Positions 8,139 to 17,362 of a DNA stretch of 64,000 nucleotides are shown in pieces (the first letter of the stretch is position 1; each line of letters begins with the position of its first letter). The position numbers and the translations under genes were made by a program. Source of the DNA: Microbacterium wangchenii (GTDB taxonomy: Bacteria > Actinomycetota > Actinomycetes > Actinomycetales > Microbacteriaceae); assembly GCF_004564355.1 (NCBI RefSeq), contig NZ_CP038266.1, positions 620,001 through 684,000 on the forward strand, in the 5' to 3' direction. Below the pieces are notes generated by a model. The model made no database searches, had not been told where the DNA came from, and saw only the letters and a program-made list of their open reading frames with translations.

Positions 8139-8489
8139 ATGAACGACATCGTCGCCGGCTACCTCGCCACGTGGAACGCCCGGCCGGAGGAGCGCAGCCG
8201 CCTGCTCGCGGAGCACTTCGCGCCCTCCGTGAGCTACACCGATCCGCTCGCCCAGGTGAGCGGGCGCGGCGAGCTCGACCGCCTCATCGACGGAGTACAG
8301 GCGCAGTTCCCCGGCTTCGTGTTCACGCCGGTCGGCGCGACCGACTCCCACCACGACCAGGTGCGGTTCCAGTGGGGTCTCGGACCCGACGGCGCCGAGC
8401 CGGTCGTCATCGGCTTCGACGTCGTCGTGCTCGACGGGGAGGGGCGGGTCGCGGACGTGCGCGGCTTCCTCGACAAAGTTCCCGCCTGA
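8139..8489 (+). CDS. SnoaL-like / NTF2-fold small protein
   Basis: 116 residues, one NTF2-like alpha+beta barrel. The pattern MNDIVAGYLATWNARP...LLAEHFAPSVSYTDPLAQVSGR, with a C-terminal DVVVLDGEGRVADVRGFLD, is that of the SnoaL-like polyketide-cyclase superfamily, whose members range from isomerases to binding proteins. The ATG is preceded by GGATGAAGGAGAA. It is divergent from the MmyB-type regulator and is its likely target. Substrate unknown. Confidence 0.85.
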   Translation: MNDIVAGYLATWNARPEERSRLLAEHFAPSVSYTDPLAQVSGRGELDRLIDGVQAQFPGFVFTPVGATDSHHDQVRFQWGLGPDGAEPVVIGFDVVVLDGEGRVADVRGFLDKVPA

Positions 8490-8498
8490 CCTCGCGGC

Positions 8499-10112
8499 TC
8501 AGGAGCGAACGGCCCGCGGGCGCTCCGGCGGCACGGCGGCGAGCAGATGCCGCGTGTAGGGCTCGCGCGGGTTCGCGAACAGCTCGGGGGCGGGCGCAGC
8601 CTCCACGACGCGGCCTTCCTTCAGCACGACGACGTCATGGCTCATCTCCTGCACGATCGCGAGGTCGTGCGCGATGAAGAGGTAGGTCGTCCCGAGTTCG
8701 TCCTGCAGCCGGCGCAACAGCGTCAGCACGTGGGCCTGCACGGAGACGTCGAGGGATGCGGTGGCCTCATCGAGCACGACGACGTCGGGTTCGAGCGCCA
8801 GCGCGCGGGCGATCGACACGCGCTGGCGCTCGCCGCCGGACAGCTCGTGCGGGAATCGCTCGTGGAAGGCCGTCGGCAGCCCGACGAGGTCGAGCAGCTC
8901 GGCGACGCGGTCGCGTCGCTGCGCGGCGGTGCGTCCGCCCAGGCGGTGCACGCGCAACGGCTCGGTGACGGCGTCGCCGACGTTGCGGCGCGGGTCGAGC
9001 GAGGCGAAGGGGTCTTGGAAGACCATAGCGACGCGGCGCCGGTCGGCACGGCGGGCGCGCAGCAGGTCGGCGCCGGCCAGCGTGGCGGTGCCGGCCTTGG
9101 GGGCGACGAGCCCGGTGAGCGCGTTGGCGATCGTGGACTTCCCCGACCCCGACTCGCCCACCAGGGCGAGCGTCGTGCCGCGGCGAACGTGGAACGACAC
9201 GTCGTCGACGGCGTGCACGACGCGCGGACCGGTGGGAGTGGCGACGGTGAACCGCACGTCGAGGTCGGCGACATCCAGGAGCGGCGCCGCATCCGGACGA
9301 GGCGGCGGCCCGGCGTCGGCGCGGATGCGGGGGCGGGCTGCCAGCAGCTCGCGCGTGTACGCGTGTTCGGGTCGCGCGTACACGTCGGCGATCGGCCGCT
9401 GCTCGACGGCGACACCCTTCCGCAGGACGAGCACGTCGTCGGCGACCTGGCCGATGACGCCGAGGTCGTGGCTGATCCACACCACGGCGGTGCCGCGCTC
9501 GCGCTGCAGCGTCTGCACGAGGTCGATGATCTGCGCCTGCGTCGTGACGTCCAGGGCCGTGGTGGGCTCGTCGGCGATGAGCAGCGCCGGGTCGCACGCG
9601 AGGGCGACGGCGATCATGGCGCGCTGGCGCTGCCCGCCGGAGAACTGGTGCGGATAGGCGTCGACGCGCTCGTCCGGATGCGGGATGCCGACGGCCTCCA
9701 GCAGGTCGATCGCGCGCGTGCGCGCGGCCCGGCCGGACAGGCCGCGGTGCGTCTCGAGCGACTCGGTGATCTGCCGCCCGATCGTCAGGAGCGGGTTGAG
9801 CGACGTGCCGGGGTCTTGGAAGACGAAGCCCACCGCATCCCCGTGCACGCGGCGGAGCGTGCGATCGGATGCGCCGACGAGCTCGACCGCGTCATCCGTG
9901 CCGCGGTGCAGCACGGATGACCCCGACACGCGGCGTCCGGGCGCATCGATGAGGCCGGTCGCCGCGAGCACCGTCATCGACTTGCCCGAGCCGGATTCGC
10001 CGACGATGCCGAGGGTCTGCTCCGCCTCGACGGCGAAGCTCACGCCGCGGACGATGTCGGCACGGCCGATGGAGACGCGAAGGTCGTCCACGCGCAGAAC
10101 GGGCGCGGTCAT
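8499..10112 (-). CDS. Peptide-type ABC transporter ATP-binding protein with two fused ATPase domains (DppD-DppF-like)
   Basis: 537 residues from the ATG at 10112 (MTAPVLRVDDLRVSI); the frame continues upstream only as a shadow of the permease. It has two complete nucleotide-binding domains. Domain 1 has Walker A GESGSGKSMT and signature SGGQRQRAMIA; domain 2 has Walker A GESGSGKST and signature SGGERQRVSIA. Each has a Walker B ending in DE. The fusion replaces the separate DppD and DppF proteins and powers the adjacent DppB/DppC-type permeases. The start overlaps the permease stop by 4 bases. Importing peptides, nickel or a related solute is likely. Confidence 0.95.
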   Translation of the reverse strand: MTAPVLRVDDLRVSIGRADIVRGVSFAVEAEQTLGIVGESGSGKSMTVLAATGLIDAPGRRVSGSSVLHRGTDDAVELVGASDRTLRRVHGDAVGFVFQDPGTSLNPLLTIGRQITESLETHRGLSGRAARTRAIDLLEAVGIPHPDERVDAYPHQFSGGQRQRAMIAVALACDPALLIADEPTTALDVTTQAQIIDLVQTLQRERGTAVVWISHDLGVIGQVADDVLVLRKGVAVEQRPIADVYARPEHAYTRELLAARPRIRADAGPPPRPDAAPLLDVADLDVRFTVATPTGPRVVHAVDDVSFHVRRGTTLALVGESGSGKSTIANALTGLVAPKAGTATLAGADLLRARRADRRRVAMVFQDPFASLDPRRNVGDAVTEPLRVHRLGGRTAAQRRDRVAELLDLVGLPTAFHERFPHELSGGERQRVSIARALALEPDVVVLDEATASLDVSVQAHVLTLLRRLQDELGTTYLFIAHDLAIVQEMSHDVVVLKEGRVVEAAPAPELFANPREPYTRHLLAAVPPERPRAVRS

Positions 10113-11011
10113 CGCGTCCTCCGAGCCTCGATGATGGTGCGTTGACGCGGATCCAGCACGTCGCGCAGCCCGTCGCCGAAGAGGTTGAAGGCCAGCGCCG
10201 TGACGAAGATCGCCGCCCCCGGGAACACGCTCATCCACCACGCCTGCGTGAGGAATCCCTGCGCGGTGAAGAGCATCCCGCCCCACGAGGGCGCCGGGGG
10301 CTGGATGCCGAGGCCGAGGAACGACAGTGCCGCCTCGGAGAGGATCGCGAACGCCAGTGACAGGGAGGTCTGGACGACCAGCGGCCCGGCGATGTTCGGC
10401 AGCACGTGGCGGCGGACGATCGAGAGCCCGGGGGTGCCCATCGTCTGCGACACCTGCACAAAGGGGGAGACCCGCACCGACAGGGCGCTCGCGCGGGCGA
10501 TGCGCGCGAAGATCGGCGTGTACACGACCCCGATCGCGATCATCGTGGTCACCATGCCAGGCTGGAAGATCGCGACGATCGCCAGCGCCAGGAGCAGCAC
10601 GGGGAAGGCGAACATGACGTCGACCAGCCGCATCAGCACCATGTCGAGCCATCCGCCGCGGTATCCGGCCGCCACGCCGAGGGTGAGCCCGACGACGAGG
10701 GCGAACGTCACCGCGACGACGGCGATCGACAACGAGGTGCCGGCGGCGAGCATCACGCGGGAGAGCACGTCGCGGCCGAGCTCGTCGGTGCCGAACCAGT
10801 GCGCGGCGCTGGGCGGCTGCAGCTGCGCGCTGACGTCGATGGCGTTGACGCCGTACGGCGCGATCCACGGCGCCAGCACCGCGACGAGCACGACGACGGC
10901 GATGATCGACGCGCTGACGACGGTGACCGGGTTGGCGGCGAGGATGCGCAGCGCCGACATCCGCGGCTGGGCGGCGGGCACGTCGGCGAAGAGGGGGCGG
11001 TCGGTGCTCAT
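10109..11011 (-). CDS. Peptide-type ABC transporter permease (DppC-like)
   Basis: 300 residues from the ATG at 11011. The N-terminal cytoplasmic stretch precedes a membrane helix (VVSASIIAVVVLVAVLAPWI), and the OppC-type motif FGTDELGRDVLSRVM is at about residues 80-94, followed by five further helices. The EAA-type loop (SQTMGTPGLSIVRRHVLPNI) contacts the ATPase. It forms the translocation channel with the DppB-like protein encoded immediately upstream; both junctions are 4-base overlaps. Confidence 0.95.
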   Translation of the reverse strand: MSTDRPLFADVPAAQPRMSALRILAANPVTVVSASIIAVVVLVAVLAPWIAPYGVNAIDVSAQLQPPSAAHWFGTDELGRDVLSRVMLAAGTSLSIAVVAVTFALVVGLTLGVAAGYRGGWLDMVLMRLVDVMFAFPVLLLALAIVAIFQPGMVTTMIAIGVVYTPIFARIARASALSVRVSPFVQVSQTMGTPGLSIVRRHVLPNIAGPLVVQTSLSLAFAILSEAALSFLGLGIQPPAPSWGGMLFTAQGFLTQAWWMSVFPGAAIFVTALAFNLFGDGLRDVLDPRQRTIIEARRTR

Positions 11012-11973
11012 GAGACGCGGATCCGGGGGTCGATGACTGCGTAGAGCACGTCGACGAGCAGGTTGACGAGCAGGAACATCACGGCGATCAGCAGCACCGC
11101 GCCCTGGATGAGCGGATAGTCGCGCGCGGCGACGGCGTCGTAGACGAGACGGCCGAGCCCGGGCCACGCGAACACCACCTCGACGACGATCACGCCGCCG
11201 AGGATCGTCGCCAGCTGGATGCCGGCGATCGTGAGCACCGGCACGAGGGCGTTGCGCACGATGTGGCGGAAGGTCACGACGCGGCGGGGGAGCCCCTTCG
11301 ACACGGCGGTGCGCACGAAGCCGGCGGATGCCACGTCGAGCACGGCCGCGCGGATGTAGCGGGTCATGATCGCCCCCGCGACCAGGCCGACGGTCAGGGC
11401 GGGCAGCGCCACGCGCCGCGCCCACTCGGCGGGGTTCTCGGTGATCGCGGTGTAACCGCTGGCCGGCAGCACGCCCAGGGTCACCGAGAACAGCGAGATC
11501 AGCAGCATCCCGAGCCAGAAGTCGGGGACCGAGACCCCGAACTGGCTCGCGGTGCGCACGATGGCATCGCTCACCCTCCCCTCGCGCAGCGCCGACCAGA
11601 TCCCGGCGGGCACGGCGATCACCAGCGCGATCGCGAGCCCCGCCAGCGCGAGGGAGATCGTGGGCGGCAGGCGCGAGAGGAGCGTCGTGGTGACCGGCTC
11701 GCCGTTGCGGAAGCTCACGCCCAGGTCGCCGGTGAGGGCGCCGCCGACGTAGCCCACGAACTGCTCGGGCAGGGGACGATCGAGCCCGGATGCGGCGCGC
11801 AGCGCCTCGTACGCCTCGGGGGTGTACCGCGTCCCGAGCGCCAGGCGCACCGGGTCTCCGGGCACGAGCTGCACGATCGCGAACACCACGACCAGCACAC
11901 CGAGCAGCACGACCGCCGACGACACGAACCGCACGCCGAGGAAGCGCAGCACGCGGGCCGGCTGCATCCGCAT
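11008..11973 (-). CDS. Peptide-type ABC transporter permease (DppB-like)
   Basis: 321 residues from the ATG at 11973; a second ATG lies two codons later. OppB-type features: an N-terminal helix with VLVVVFAIVQLVPGDPVRLALG, a periplasmic region, then five helices with the cytoplasmic loop RTAVSKGLPRRVVTFRHIVR. It starts 5 bases after the stop of the binding-protein gene and overlaps the next permease by 4 bases, so the four transporter genes form one unit. Confidence 0.95.
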   Translation of the reverse strand: MRMQPARVLRFLGVRFVSSAVVLLGVLVVVFAIVQLVPGDPVRLALGTRYTPEAYEALRAASGLDRPLPEQFVGYVGGALTGDLGVSFRNGEPVTTTLLSRLPPTISLALAGLAIALVIAVPAGIWSALREGRVSDAIVRTASQFGVSVPDFWLGMLLISLFSVTLGVLPASGYTAITENPAEWARRVALPALTVGLVAGAIMTRYIRAAVLDVASAGFVRTAVSKGLPRRVVTFRHIVRNALVPVLTIAGIQLATILGGVIVVEVVFAWPGLGRLVYDAVAARDYPLIQGAVLLIAVMFLLVNLLVDVLYAVIDPRIRVS

Positions 11974-11978
11974 CGTGC

Positions 11979-13502
11979 TCAGTCGCCGAGAGCCGCGTCG
12001 CGGAAGCGGATGGCGCGGTCGGCGCGTGCCTCGTAGCCCGTGACCGAGGGCGACCACGTCTGGATCACCGATGGGTTGTAGAGGTAGATGTAGCTGGCCT
12101 CGTCGGCGATGATCGTCGCGGCCTGCGCGTAGAGGTCCTTGCGCGCCTCGGTGTCGGTCTCGACCCGGCCGGCGTCGAGGAGCTGGTCGACCTCCGGGTT
12201 GGCGTACTTCTGCGCATTGCTGGCCCCCGTGCTGTGGTGCTGGGAGTAGTAGAAGTCGTCGGGATCGATGTTGCCGAGCCATCCCATCATCAGCATGTCG
12301 AAGTTGCCGGAGTTCTGCTCGTCGAGCCACGTGGAGAAGTCGGGCTGGCGGATGGAGACCTCGATGCCGAGGGGCTCGAGGTTCGCGGCGATGATCTGCG
12401 CGGCCGTGACGGTCTCGGGGTAGTCGCTCGTGGCGAGCAGGTCGAGCGTGCCGCCGGTGAACCCGGCCTCCGCCATCAGCTGCTGCGCGGCGTCCATGTC
12501 GGTGGAGTAGGTGTCGTACGGGGTGTGCCAGACGCTCTGCTCCGGGATGGCGAGCTGGTTGAGCTCGGCGGTGCCGTAGCTGACGGCCTGCACGATCGCG
12601 TCGCGATCGATCGCGTAGGCGATGGCCTGGCGCACGCGCACGTCGCTCCACGGCTCGCGGGCCTGGTTGAGCGCCAGGTACCAGTAGTCGCTGGAGGGCG
12701 TGACGCCCAGCTCGAGTGCCTCGTCGGTCTCGAGCTCGCCCACCTGCTGCGGCGGCACGACGTCGGTCCACTGGATCTCGCCGCCGCGGAGGGCCGCGAG
12801 CGCGGTGGCCGGCTCGGAGATGAAGCGGTACTCCACGCCGCCGAGCTCGGGGGCGCCGCCCCAGTAGTCGGGGTTCGCGGTGAGGGTGATGTGGTCGCCG
12901 GAGACGTACTCTTCGACCGAGAACGGACCCGTGCCGACCGGAGCGGTCGTGATGTCGCCGGATGCGACGTTGTCCTCCTGCACGATGGCCATGCCCTTGA
13001 ATCCGCCGAGGTTCGACAGCAGGTTCGGGGTGGGCTGGGCGACGGTGATCACCACGGTCTGGTCGTCGGGGGCGGTCACATCGGTGACGGAGGCGAACTT
13101 CCACGCGTTGGAGAGCTCTTCGTCGATGATGCGGTCGTAGGAGTACACGACGTCGGCGCTGGTGAACTCGCTCCCGTCGTGGAAGGTCACTCCGTCGCGC
13201 AGCGTGAAGGTCCACTCGAGCTGGTCGTCGCTGACCTCCCAGCTCTCGGCGAGCGCGGGCTGCATCTCCAGATTCTCGTCGGGTTCGACGAGCGTGTCGA
13301 ACACGTTCTCGAGCACCTCGAACGCGAAGTACGACGTCGTCTTCTGCGGGTCGAGCTGGTCGGGCTCCCCGCCGATCGCGGCGACGAGCACCTCGCCGTC
13401 GGCGCCGGAGGAATCGAGGTCGACGCCCTCGCCGGCGGAGCATCCGGCCACCAGCAGTGCGGTGACCGCCAGGGCGGCTCCGGAGATGACGCGCTTTCCC
13501 AT
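11979..13502 (-). CDS. ABC transporter substrate-binding lipoprotein, family 5 (peptide/nickel type)
   Basis: 507 residues from the ATG at 13502, preferred over the ATG at 13514 because GGGGGA precedes it. Signal peptide with lipobox LLVAGCSAG, acylated cysteine at about residue 21. The family 5 opening (GGEPDQLDPQKTTSYFAFEV) and the conserved LRDGVTFHDGSEFTSADVVYS stretch are clear. It would be tethered on the outer face of the membrane and feed the permeases downstream. First gene of the operon; the 136 bases upstream are shared with the divergent DUF1028 gene. Confidence 0.95.
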   Translation of the reverse strand: MGKRVISGAALAVTALLVAGCSAGEGVDLDSSGADGEVLVAAIGGEPDQLDPQKTTSYFAFEVLENVFDTLVEPDENLEMQPALAESWEVSDDQLEWTFTLRDGVTFHDGSEFTSADVVYSYDRIIDEELSNAWKFASVTDVTAPDDQTVVITVAQPTPNLLSNLGGFKGMAIVQEDNVASGDITTAPVGTGPFSVEEYVSGDHITLTANPDYWGGAPELGGVEYRFISEPATALAALRGGEIQWTDVVPPQQVGELETDEALELGVTPSSDYWYLALNQAREPWSDVRVRQAIAYAIDRDAIVQAVSYGTAELNQLAIPEQSVWHTPYDTYSTDMDAAQQLMAEAGFTGGTLDLLATSDYPETVTAAQIIAANLEPLGIEVSIRQPDFSTWLDEQNSGNFDMLMMGWLGNIDPDDFYYSQHHSTGASNAQKYANPEVDQLLDAGRVETDTEARKDLYAQAATIIADEASYIYLYNPSVIQTWSPSVTGYEARADRAIRFRDAALGD

Positions 13503-13638
13503 GGGGTCCCCCATCCGTGCGGATGCCGAGGCATCACTCTGATGATGATTCGATCAGTATGTGTGAATATGGGGGTCAGGACAAGCAGCGGGCGCAGGCG
13601 AAACACGATCGTCACGTTCGCCCCGACCGGAGGGCTCT

Positions 13639-14298
13639 GTGACGTACACCGTTCTCGCGCGCGATCCCCGCGGCGGCCTGATCGGGGCGGCGACGGCGAG
13701 TCGCTCGCTCGCGGTGGGCAACGCGGTGGTCGCCGTCGATCCGCGGGTGGGGGCGGTGGCCAGTCAGGCGTGGACGAACCGGGCGCTGCGCGGCTTCCTG
13801 CTGGAGCGCCTCCGCGCGGGCGATGTCGCCGTCGACGCGGTCGGGAGGATCGGCGAGCACGACGACCGCCCCGAGCTGCGACAGGTCGCCGCGCTTCCGT
13901 GGGAGGGGGAGCCGGCCGCGCGCACCGGCACGCAGACGTCGGGCTGGGCGGGACATGTCGTGCTTTCCGACGCCGTCGTCGCGGGAAACCTGCTCACCGA
14001 CGCGGAAGTGCTGGCCGCGATGGCGACCGAGCTGTCGTCACCGCCGGCAGAACCGGATGCCGTGGATTACGCCCGCCACCTGGTGGCGGTCCTCGCCCGC
14101 GGGGAGCAGGCGGGCGGCGACCTCCGGGGGAGGCAGAGCGCGGCCGTCCTGGTCGCGCGCGCCGGGGGCGACGTCGTCGTCGACCTGCGGGTGGACGACC
14201 ACCCCGATCCCGTGGCCGAGCTCGCACGCCTGGTGGACTTGCGGGCGTCGGATGCGGCCGACCTCTCCTCGCCGGGTGCCCTGCCGCCGCCGCGTTAG
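13639..14298 (+). CDS. DUF1028 family protein
   Basis: 219 residues from a GTG at 13639, preceded by GGAGGG. The N-terminus (MTYTVLARDPRGGLIGAATA...VGNAVVAVDPRVGAVASQAW) is typical of DUF1028, a family resembling Ntn-type hydrolases in predicted fold. Members are often found beside peptide ABC transporters, as here. A peptidase-like role on the imported compound is possible but unproven. Its stop overlaps the end of the convergent XRE-cupin gene by 4 bases. Confidence 0.85.
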   Translation: MTYTVLARDPRGGLIGAATASRSLAVGNAVVAVDPRVGAVASQAWTNRALRGFLLERLRAGDVAVDAVGRIGEHDDRPELRQVAALPWEGEPAARTGTQTSGWAGHVVLSDAVVAGNLLTDAEVLAAMATELSSPPAEPDAVDYARHLVAVLARGEQAGGDLRGRQSAAVLVARAGGDVVVDLRVDDHPDPVAELARLVDLRASDAADLSSPGALPPPR

Positions 14299-14888
14299 CG
14301 CTCGAAGGGGGTCACGGCGCCGAGCACGACGGTGACGCCGTCGTGCCCGTTGGCCCACCAGTGCGCCTCGGAGCATCGGTAGGTCACGGTGTCGCCGGCG
14401 TGCAGTTCGACGCGGCGGTCGCTCTGGGCGACGACGAGTACGCCGGATTCGACGGTGACGCACTCGGTGCCGATGTGGCGGAACGGTCGCTGCTCGTTGG
14501 TGAACCCGGGGGGCAGGGTGGAACGGATCAGCTGGAGCATCGCTTCGCCGCGGGGGGTGAGCAGTTCGCGCACCGCCTGCTGATCGCGCGGCAGACCAGG
14601 CGCCGGTGGCATCACGTGCCGCCGTTCGGCCGGGACGACGGCGAGGTCGCCGGCGGGTTCGTCGAGCAGCTGCCCGGCCGGGACGCCCAGTGCGCCGGCG
14701 AGGCGCTGGATCGACTGCAGCGACGGATTGCCGAGTCCGCGCTCGAGCTGGCTCACGAGACCGAAGCTGACCCCTGCGCGTTCGGAGAGGGCCTGCACCG
14801 ACAGCCCGAGCCTGCGGCGCGCGTCGCGGACGGCGGCGCCGAGGGTCTGAACGGCCCGCGACTCGTCGTGGTCGTCGTGGCGGGCCAT
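14295..14888 (-). CDS. XRE family transcriptional regulator with C-terminal cupin domain
   Basis: 197 residues. HTH at about residues 12-68 (GLSVQALSERAGVSFGLVSQ, LERGLGNPSLQSIQRLAGAL). The C-terminal cupin (RHIGTECVTVESGVLVVAQ...HAGDTVTYRCSEAHWWANGH) is the ligand-sensing part. Regulators of this layout often control amino-acid or polyamine transport, so the neighbouring peptide transporter is a plausible target. It is divergent from the serine hydrolase gene at 15046. Confidence 0.92.
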   Translation of the reverse strand: MARHDDHDESRAVQTLGAAVRDARRRLGLSVQALSERAGVSFGLVSQLERGLGNPSLQSIQRLAGALGVPAGQLLDEPAGDLAVVPAERRHVMPPAPGLPRDQQAVRELLTPRGEAMLQLIRSTLPPGFTNEQRPFRHIGTECVTVESGVLVVAQSDRRVELHAGDTVTYRCSEAHWWANGHDGVTVVLGAVTPFER

Positions 14889-15045
14889 GCGCTCACATTA
14901 CCGCGGGGTGTGCATGGCCGGCGGTGGGCTGGTGGGTCGCGGCGGCGAGATCAGACGGAAACGTCGCCGAAACGGCGGGCTGGTTGATTGCCAGTGTTCC
15001 CGCTTTCCCGGAACGACCGCACGAACCCGAAGGAACAAGACAACA

Positions 15046-17292
15046 GTGAGAAAGAGCAAGATCCGGCTCCGCGGATGGGGAGCGATCTCCGCCGCCACGA
15101 TGGCAGCGGCCCTCGCCATCGCCCCCGCGAGCGCAGCCACGGCCGCCCCCGGTGACATCGAAGACACGATCGCGGCTGCACTGGATGCACGGAGCATCCC
15201 CGGAGCCCAGGTCGTCCACCGCGTCGGCGCGACGACCCAGAGCTACACGTTCGGCGTGCAGAGCACCGCGACGGGAGCCCCGGTCGCCGAAGACACCGTC
15301 TTCCAGGCGGCATCGCTGAGCAAGGTGGTGGGAGCATACGAGTTCCTCAAGCGCGTCGACGCAGGTCAGATCGACCTCGACACTCCGCTGTGGGACTACT
15401 ACCCCTCGCCCCGCATCGCCGGCAACGCCGAGGCTCAGACGGTGACCGCCCGGATGGTCCTGAACCACACGACCGGCTTTCCTAACTGGGCCGGCGAGGT
15501 CAACTCCGAGACGACGCTGCTCGTTCCCAACTCCACGCCGGGCACGTCGTTCAGCTACTCCGGTGACGGGTTCTTCCTCCTGCAGAGCGTCATCGAGCAC
15601 CTCGACGGCCGTCCGTTCGACCAGATCCTGCACGACGAGGTCTTCGTGCCGTTCGGGATGATGAACACGACGCTGTCGTACCGCGCGGCCGATGCTCCCC
15701 GCACGATCGTCGGGCACGACGCATCCGGCACCCCCGGGGCGATGAGCACGTACGTGCGCGGGAACACCGCCTACACGCTGCAGACCACCGGCCTGGACTA
15801 CACGACCTTCCTGCAGCGCGCCGTGATCAACGGAGAGGGCCTCTCGCCCGCACTGCACGCGGAGTGGCTCGCCCCCTCGTCGGACGCCGTGCGAGACGCC
15901 TCGAACCCGGCCAACCCCTTCATCGACTGGGGCCTGGGCATCGGTCTGGAGGACAGCGAGCTCGGACAGGGCGTGTGGCACTGGGGTGACAACGGCACGC
16001 GGAAGGCCTTCTTCCTCGCCTTCCCCGAGCGCGACGAGAGCGTCGTGATGTTCTGGAACAGCAGCGAGGGACAGCGCTCCGCCGGCGACATCCTCCGCGC
16101 CTTCTACGGCGACATCACCTTCAACGCGCTGACCTGGGTCGGCGGATACGACCCGACCCCCGCGCCGTCGGTGCCCGTCTCTCCCGGCTGGCCCGAGCTC
16201 GAGGCCGCGATCACCCCCATCATCGACGAGGCGACCGCCGCGGGCATCGACCTCGGGGTGGCGATCGAGGACCTCTCCGGCTACTACGACGGACGGTCGC
16301 TCTTCGCCGGCAAGCAGGACCGGTCCACCACCGCCAGCACCATCAAGATGGCGCTCGCCGTCACCGTGATGCAGCAGGTGGAAGACGGGATGCTGACTCT
16401 CGACGACATCCGCACGATCCTCCCCGAGGAGCGCTACGAGGGCAGCGGCATCCTCAAGGACGGCACCTTCCCCCAGGACGTGTCGATCGGGCGGATGCTG
16501 GATCTGATGATCACGGTGAGCGACAACACCGCCACCAACAAGCTCGTGGATGTCGTCGGCGGCTTCGGCCCCATCAACGCAACGATCGAGGCGGCCGGCA
16601 TTTCGCGGACCGACCTGCACTTCGGCCGCAAGATGTTCGGCGGGATCGTGCCGCCCGACGGCGACCTGTGGCTCACGCCCTCGGGCATGAACGAGCTGCT
16701 CACGCGGATCTACGAAGCGGCGAACACCTCGCCGGCCGCTCGCGCGTCGTCGTTCCTGTCGACGGCCTCGGCCGAGCACATCATCGATCTCATGCTGGCG
16801 CAGCAGGTGAAGACCAAGCTCGGCGCGACCGTTCCGGCCGGGATCTTGGCCCATAAGACGGGGGAGAACGCCGAGGTCAGTCACGACGTCGGCATGGTGC
16901 TCCTTCCCGGTCAGGAGATCACCCTCTCGGTGTTCTCTACCGTGCGACCGGGCTTCACCGGCGACGTGCAGGCCGTCGCCAATCCCTTCCTCCAGCGCAT
17001 CGGAACCGCCGTGCACGACTACCTGCTCGCGACGGCGCCGGCCTCCGGAACTCCGACGACTCCGGGAACGCCCACGACGCCGGTAACGCCGGGTACTCCG
17101 GTGGCGCCGGGTGACCCGGCCGGGATCGCGGCGGGTTCGCAGGACCCCCAGAAAGTCGGGGGAGCCCTCGCGAACAGCGGCCGCGACGGGAGCGTGGATC
17201 AGATCGCGTTCACCGCAGGGATCGCGATCCTCGCCATGTTCGCCGGAGTGGCTGCGGTGCTGCGCGCCCGTCGGCGGCGCGCCCGGGCCTGA
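15046..17292 (+). CDS. Secreted serine hydrolase: class C-type plus class A-type beta-lactamase domains, sortase-like C-terminus
   Basis: 748 residues from a GTG at 15046 (GAAGGA about 11 bases upstream). A signal peptide (MAAALAIAPASAATAA) is followed by a class C/esterase-like domain with the SxxK nucleophile at S90-K93 (SLSK) and a tyrosine motif YSG at 171, where YxN is usual. A second, class A-like domain has S431-TIK-434, SDN 492-494 and KTG 604-606, all intact. A Pro-Thr linker follows, then LANSG (708-712), a hydrophobic helix and an arginine tail, close to the LAxTG signal of class E sortases. Probably a cell-surface peptidase, esterase or beta-lactamase. Confidence 0.88.
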   Translation: MRKSKIRLRGWGAISAATMAAALAIAPASAATAAPGDIEDTIAAALDARSIPGAQVVHRVGATTQSYTFGVQSTATGAPVAEDTVFQAASLSKVVGAYEFLKRVDAGQIDLDTPLWDYYPSPRIAGNAEAQTVTARMVLNHTTGFPNWAGEVNSETTLLVPNSTPGTSFSYSGDGFFLLQSVIEHLDGRPFDQILHDEVFVPFGMMNTTLSYRAADAPRTIVGHDASGTPGAMSTYVRGNTAYTLQTTGLDYTTFLQRAVINGEGLSPALHAEWLAPSSDAVRDASNPANPFIDWGLGIGLEDSELGQGVWHWGDNGTRKAFFLAFPERDESVVMFWNSSEGQRSAGDILRAFYGDITFNALTWVGGYDPTPAPSVPVSPGWPELEAAITPIIDEATAAGIDLGVAIEDLSGYYDGRSLFAGKQDRSTTASTIKMALAVTVMQQVEDGMLTLDDIRTILPEERYEGSGILKDGTFPQDVSIGRMLDLMITVSDNTATNKLVDVVGGFGPINATIEAAGISRTDLHFGRKMFGGIVPPDGDLWLTPSGMNELLTRIYEAANTSPAARASSFLSTASAEHIIDLMLAQQVKTKLGATVPAGILAHKTGENAEVSHDVGMVLLPGQEITLSVFSTVRPGFTGDVQAVANPFLQRIGTAVHDYLLATAPASGTPTTPGTPTTPVTPGTPVAPGDPAGIAAGSQDPQKVGGALANSGRDGSVDQIAFTAGIAILAMFAGVAAVLRARRRRARA

Positions 17293-17311
17293 CGAAAGTC
17301 GGGAGAGTAGA

Positions 17312-17345
17312 CCGAGCCCGGGGCGACCTGTCGTCCCGGGCTCGG
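17312..17345. terminator. Strong hairpin between convergent genes, likely bidirectional terminator
   Basis: CCGAGCCCGGG (17312-17322) pairs perfectly with CCCGGGCTCGG (17335-17345), with further pairing inside the loop. It lies 20 bases after the hydrolase stop and 18 bases before the stop of the convergent gene. No clear T-run follows on either side, which is common for actinobacterial terminators. Confidence 0.65.
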
Positions 17346-17362
17346 CGCACCTGGCGGATGCG

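Noticed and set aside
11790..14987. Very long open frame on the plus strand (over 1000 codons)
   Set aside because: It runs antisense to the binding protein, overlaps the DUF1028 and XRE genes, has low-complexity Arg/Gly/Val-rich composition and no domain. It is an artefact of high GC.
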